A stretch of DNA of 7,636 nucleotides from JBDTMC01 sp039934475 (GTDB lineage: Bacteria > Acidobacteriota > Terriglobia > Bryobacterales > Bryobacteraceae), in contig JBDTMC010000383.1 of NCBI GenBank assembly GCA_039934475.1, positions 1-7,636 on the forward strand. The letters are read 5' to 3'. Positions 4,884 to 7,636 of the stretch are shown one piece after another. Numbering within the stretch: position 1 is the stretch's first letter; every line of letters starts with the position of its first letter. The notes beneath the pieces are model-generated. The model did not search any database and was not told the DNA's origin. It worked only from the letters and a program-made list of their open reading frames with translations. The position numbers and the translations under genes are program-made.

Positions 4884-6728
4884 TGTCCTTCCCCTCCCGG
4901 AAGGAGAAAGAAAAACGTCGAACCTCTTCCTGGCTGAGACTCAACCCAGATTCTCCCTCCGGCGCGCTCAACAATGCGTTGGCAGATTGCGAGGCCCATG
5001 CCGGTCCCGGGATATTCTGACGCTGTATGAAGGCGCTTAAAGATTCCAAAGATCTGCTCCTTATATTCCGGCTCTATGCCGATTCCGTTGTCTTGAATTG
5101 AGAATTTCCAGGCATTCCCCTCGTGCTCTGCCGAGACGTGAATTCGCGGCGAATCTGCGCTTCGGTAGTGGATCGCATTACCGATGATGTTCTGAAAGAG
5201 CTGCTCAAGTTGGAACTCGTGCATCCTGATAAGGGGCAGTGAACCGAATGTGATCTCTGCTTTATTTTCGTCGATAGCAGTCTTGAGATTCCTCAAGGCG
5301 CTGTTGAGCGCGTTTTCAGCGCTCACAAGGGGGGCTGGCCGTTCCGTACCAATAGAGGCGTGGGTGAAAGCCCTCAAATCGCGCAGTAAATGCTCCATTC
5401 TAGAGGCTCCCTCAATGACGAATCCGATATACTCGTCAGCGGTGTCATCAAGCCTCCCGCCATATTTCTTGCGGAGCAGTTCACCATATGCAGAGACCAT
5501 TCGAAGAGGTTCTTGCAGGTCGTGAGAAGCGGAATAGGCAAACTGTTCTAGATCGGCATTTGACTGGAGGAGAGCTTCGTTCGCCTCTCGAATTGCTTCC
5601 TGATCACGCATTTGTGTAGTGACATCACGGGCTGTTTTGGATGCTCCTATAATCTGACCTGCACCGTTCTTCACGGGAGAAACCGTAAGGGAGATGTCGA
5701 GGAGTGTTCCGTCTTTGCGCTTGCGTTTGGTTTGATAGTGGTCGACTCGAGTTCCACTGAGAAGCAGCGAAAAGATATTTCTTTCCTCGTCTTGACGATC
5801 CTCGGGGATAAGGAGTGTGAAGACAGATTGCCCGACTGCTTCATCCGCCGTATAGCCAAACAGACGCTCGGCGCTCTTGTTCCAGCTTGTGATAACACCG
5901 TTTAGATCCTTACTAATGATGGCGTCGTCGGATGAATCGACGATTGCTGCAAGGCGAGCCTGAATCTCGGCTTTGCTTCTCTCCTCCGTGATGTCGCGAG
6001 TAAAACAGCGTGTATGAACGAACTCGCCGTTTTTCCGGTAGACGCTCGAGTTTATCGCTACATGCCGGATCGATCCGTCTTTACAACGAATCCGGGATTC
6101 ATAGCCGTGAAGTTTTTCATTGCTCGTCAGGCGCAAAAGAATGTCTTCGATTACCGGCGGGTCGACGTGAAATTCCTTGATGCTTCGGCCAATGTATTCC
6201 TGAGCGGTGTAACCGAGCATTGCCAACTCAGCGTCGTTGGCCCAGATGATGGTTCCGTCTAGCCCGACCCAATGGAGGGCAATGTTTCCGTTTTCGAAGA
6301 AGTCTCTCAGTTCGGCTTCACGCTCGTGGAGAGCCTGCTCTGGCGATTTTGAGTTTTGTGATGTCTCTCGAATACAGGGCCAGCCCATCGTCGTGCGGTC
6401 GAGCCCAGACCTGGAACCACCGGCCGGCAGAGGTCGGGAGGTCAAATTCGACTTCGACGTGCTCGTTCGCCGCCCTGCGGCACTCGCACTCTGCGTCTGA
6501 CCCTGCAAGATCCGGCAAAGCCGTCCAAAGTGAGGTTCCGAGGATATCGCCGGGCGGCATTCGGGCGAACTCCGCGGCCTTGCGGTTTGCATATTTGATC
6601 GTCCACTCCGTTCCGACCAAAAAGACGGCGTGGGGAGAATTGTCGAGCAGTGTCTTCTGGACAGACGGAGCACGTTCGCCGGAACGGGACGGCGCACTTG
6701 GAATATTATGCGGATCTGCGCCGATCAC
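4880..6728 (-). CDS. Multi-PAS sensor histidine kinase (apparent one-base insertion)
   Basis: This membrane-free kinase would sense a signal through PAS domains and pass phosphate from its histidine to response regulators. It starts at GTG 6726-6728, overlapping the regulator's TGA as GTGA. Correcting one base gives about 615 residues: PAS1 (about 24-122, SPHAVFLVGTEWTIKYAN...LYSRDIT), PAS2 (about 136-246), PAS3 (about 255-370), HisKA with the phosphorylated histidine in SASHDLQEPLR (about H402), and the ATPase domain with N-box QNIIGNAIHYR, DNGIGI and GTGMGLA. HisKA and ATPase are of the Cph1/phytochrome-related type that pairs with Rcp regulators. PAS1 lies in one frame (6728 to 6348) and the rest in another (6346 to 4880). 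Removing one A from the AAAA at 6347-6350 joins RDITKLK to SPEQALHERE. Taken as it stands, the second frame alone, opened at 6697, begins with non-family residues. No transmembrane segment or heme/flavin motif is visible. Confidence 0.85.
6347..6350 (-). other. Frame break inside the kinase
   Basis: A run of four A on the minus strand (TTTT on plus) marks where PAS1 leaves frame and the linker to PAS2 enters the next one. Both sides read as well-conserved protein up to this point, so a single extra base is the simplest explanation. It could be a sequencing error, a real mutation or, less likely, a slippage site. Confidence 0.8.
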
Positions 6729-7189
6729 AATGCCCTCCGCACGTTCTCAAGCTGGCCCGCGGGTGAAAGCTCTCGCTCGGCCCCGACCAAAAGTTGACTA
6801 ACTATAAGTCCGTGCTCTAAAACTTCATCGAGACGCGAGCTCTTTCGGAAGTAGCTGAGCGCGGCGTGCTTCGCTGCCTTTTCCTCGAGGACATTCGAAT
6901 TGGCGGAGATCATCACGACGACGGGAGTTCGCGCGCGGCGTTCAGTTGATCTGAGGCATTCTAGGATTTCTTCGCCATTTCGCTTTGAAAGATGCATGTC
7001 GAGGATCAGAAGATCTATAGGCGGCGCCTTCACCGTAGCGTCGAACTGCTTGAGAAGAGCAATTACCTCAGTTCCATCGGTAAGGATCGGCAATGCGCAG
7101 TTCACCCGGTGTTCTTTGAGTGCTTCGCGCACGAGGTCGCCCGGATTGTCCTCAACGACCAATACTCCGACGTGTGGGTTTTTAGACAT
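6725..7189 (-). CDS. Rcp/CheY-like single-domain response regulator
   Basis: A 154-residue stand-alone receiver that would take phosphate from the downstream kinase. Visible features: acidic pocket E13-D14 in VLVVEDNPGD, phosphoacceptor D64 in LLILDMHLSKRNG, the switch serine S95 in VVMISANS, and the conserved lysine K116 in YFRKSS. There is no DNA-binding output domain, so it probably acts by protein contact or phosphotransfer. ATG 7189 is the family start; AGGGG lies about nine bases upstream, and a GAGG sits immediately next to the ATG. Oddities: helix 1 reads NPGDLVREAL, two residues shorter than the matching part of the second regulator (SAADIGLVREAL). The prolines usual after the phosphoacceptor loop and after K116 are serine here. 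It ends in TGA 6725-6727, overlapping the kinase GTG, so the two are coupled. It is likely the first gene of the operon. Confidence 0.88.
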   Translation of the reverse strand: MSKNPHVGVLVVEDNPGDLVREALKEHRVNCALPILTDGTEVIALLKQFDATVKAPPIDLLILDMHLSKRNGEEILECLRSTERRARTPVVVMISANSNVLEEKAAKHAALSYFRKSSRLDEVLEHGLIVSQLLVGAERELSPAGQLENVRRAL

Positions 7190-7375
7190 CCTCGGGTCCC
7201 CTGCTCTATTCGTACTCGACTCTCATTGTCGCTGAGAACCTGTGGCCGGTCGCAACTTTTTCAGCGTAGACTGAGTGTTGGCCTGGGATGGATCCCCAAT
7301 GGTAGATCCCGCTTGGCGCAGAACGTTTCGCTGCCTTATTGGCACAGATTCCCCGAAGTCTCGTTCGGGCCTCGC
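7190..7375 (-). promoter_or_regulatory. Upstream region of the signalling operon
   Basis: No gene is seen between the operon start and the inverted-repeat element. A promoter for the response regulator should lie here, but I see no convincing pair of -35/-10 boxes. The best weak candidate on the minus strand is TTGCGA with GACAAT, at 19-base spacing. A short stem GGGAT/ATCCC lies around 7287-7300. Confidence 0.3.
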
Positions 7376-7549
7376 CGTAGACCACCGGACACTATAAAAA
7401 CGCGTCGCGAGGGATGAGGCGGCGACCGCACGTTCGCACGCCAGCGCAGGCATAGGGGCTGAGGCCCCCTCCTATACCCGCCGACCGATGGCGAAGAGAA
7501 CCCCTGACCCTCAACCCTCGCGCGCTTTTTTAGTGTCCGGTGGTCTACG
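7376..7549. mobile_element. MITE-like element with long inverted repeats
   Basis: The outer arms, 7376-7404 and 7521-7549, are inverted repeats matching at 27 of 29 bases; they begin CGTAGACCACCGGACACT. After a three-base offset the similarity continues inward: 7408-7419 pairs with 7509-7520 at 11 of 12. The 174-bp unit has no coding capacity, which fits a miniature inverted-repeat transposable element moved by a transposase encoded elsewhere. The interior holds a second small stem, GGGGC/GCCCC, near 7455-7470. I found no clear target-site duplication next to the arms and cannot name the parent insertion sequence. An alternative is that the arms are the facing ends of two separate elements, but the continued pairing inward argues for one unit. 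Confidence 0.65.
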
Positions 7550-7636
7550 AACTCTACGGTTAATCCCCTTTCTTCTTTATTAGATACACATCATGGATTG
7601 GCTAATGCGGTCAATATACCCTATGGCATGAAATAC
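7550..7636. other. AT-richer end of the window, no gene seen
   Basis: The last ~87 bases are visibly richer in A and T than the rest. A plus-strand frame opens at an ATG near 7594 but stops after 13 codons. It may be flanking intergenic DNA. Confidence 0.4.

Noticed and set aside
6014..6500. Plus-strand open frames within the kinase region.
   Set aside because: They are antisense to strongly conserved PAS domains.
7338..7356. A sigma-54-like TGGCAC box on the plus strand.
   Set aside because: The downstream TTGC element is absent at the needed spacing and the direction points away from the operon.

Overview
The window reads as an accessory, eroded stretch of a GC-rich soil-type bacterial genome. 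Acidobacteriota is my best guess, from the style of the glycine-rich stress protein, the small stress membrane proteins and the PAS kinase with Rcp-type regulators. That is an impression from family resemblance, not a search result. No tRNA, rRNA or CRISPR array was seen.

Layout. (1) 1-230 holds nothing I can identify. (2) 231-1721, a stress-envelope block on the plus strand: a 5'-truncated glycine-rich general stress protein, an intact GlsB/YeaQ-type membrane protein, an intact DUF883/ElaB-like tail-anchored protein, and the first ~21 codons of a YqjE/phage-holin-3_6-like protein that then loses its frame identity. A minus-strand reading frame resembling a transposase C-terminus abuts the broken start of the first gene. 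(3) 1758-4189, a minus-strand island of small phage-like genes. Transcription runs right to left: HNH nuclease remnant, an 85-aa protein, a leftover 3' tail, a 103-aa protein, a 135-aa zinc-ribbon protein, a helical protein, and at the far end a ParB/Srx-domain remnant. (4) 4190-4722, non-coding, rich in perfect palindromes, ending in an exact 50-bp tandem duplication. (5) 4723-7189, a minus-strand two-component operon: Rcp-type response regulator, three-PAS histidine kinase, second response regulator. Its genes are linked by 4-base GTGA stop/start overlaps. The kinase carries an apparent one-base insertion. The second regulator carries an apparent one-base deletion and is cut off before its phosphoacceptor, next to the tandem duplication. 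(6) 7190-7636, the upstream region of that operon. It contains a 174-bp MITE-like element with ~41-44-bp imperfect terminal inverted repeats.

How the parts work together. GlsB-like, DUF883-like and YqjE-like proteins often sit together and act at the inner membrane under stress; here only the two middle genes look functional. The signalling operon would pass phosphate from the kinase to single-domain receivers with no DNA-binding output. Only the first regulator is complete. The phage-like island seems to be left from an integrated element. Several genes are broken at what look like recombination junctions, and there are two single-base frame problems. The main open question is whether this is real genomic decay or partly sequencing error.
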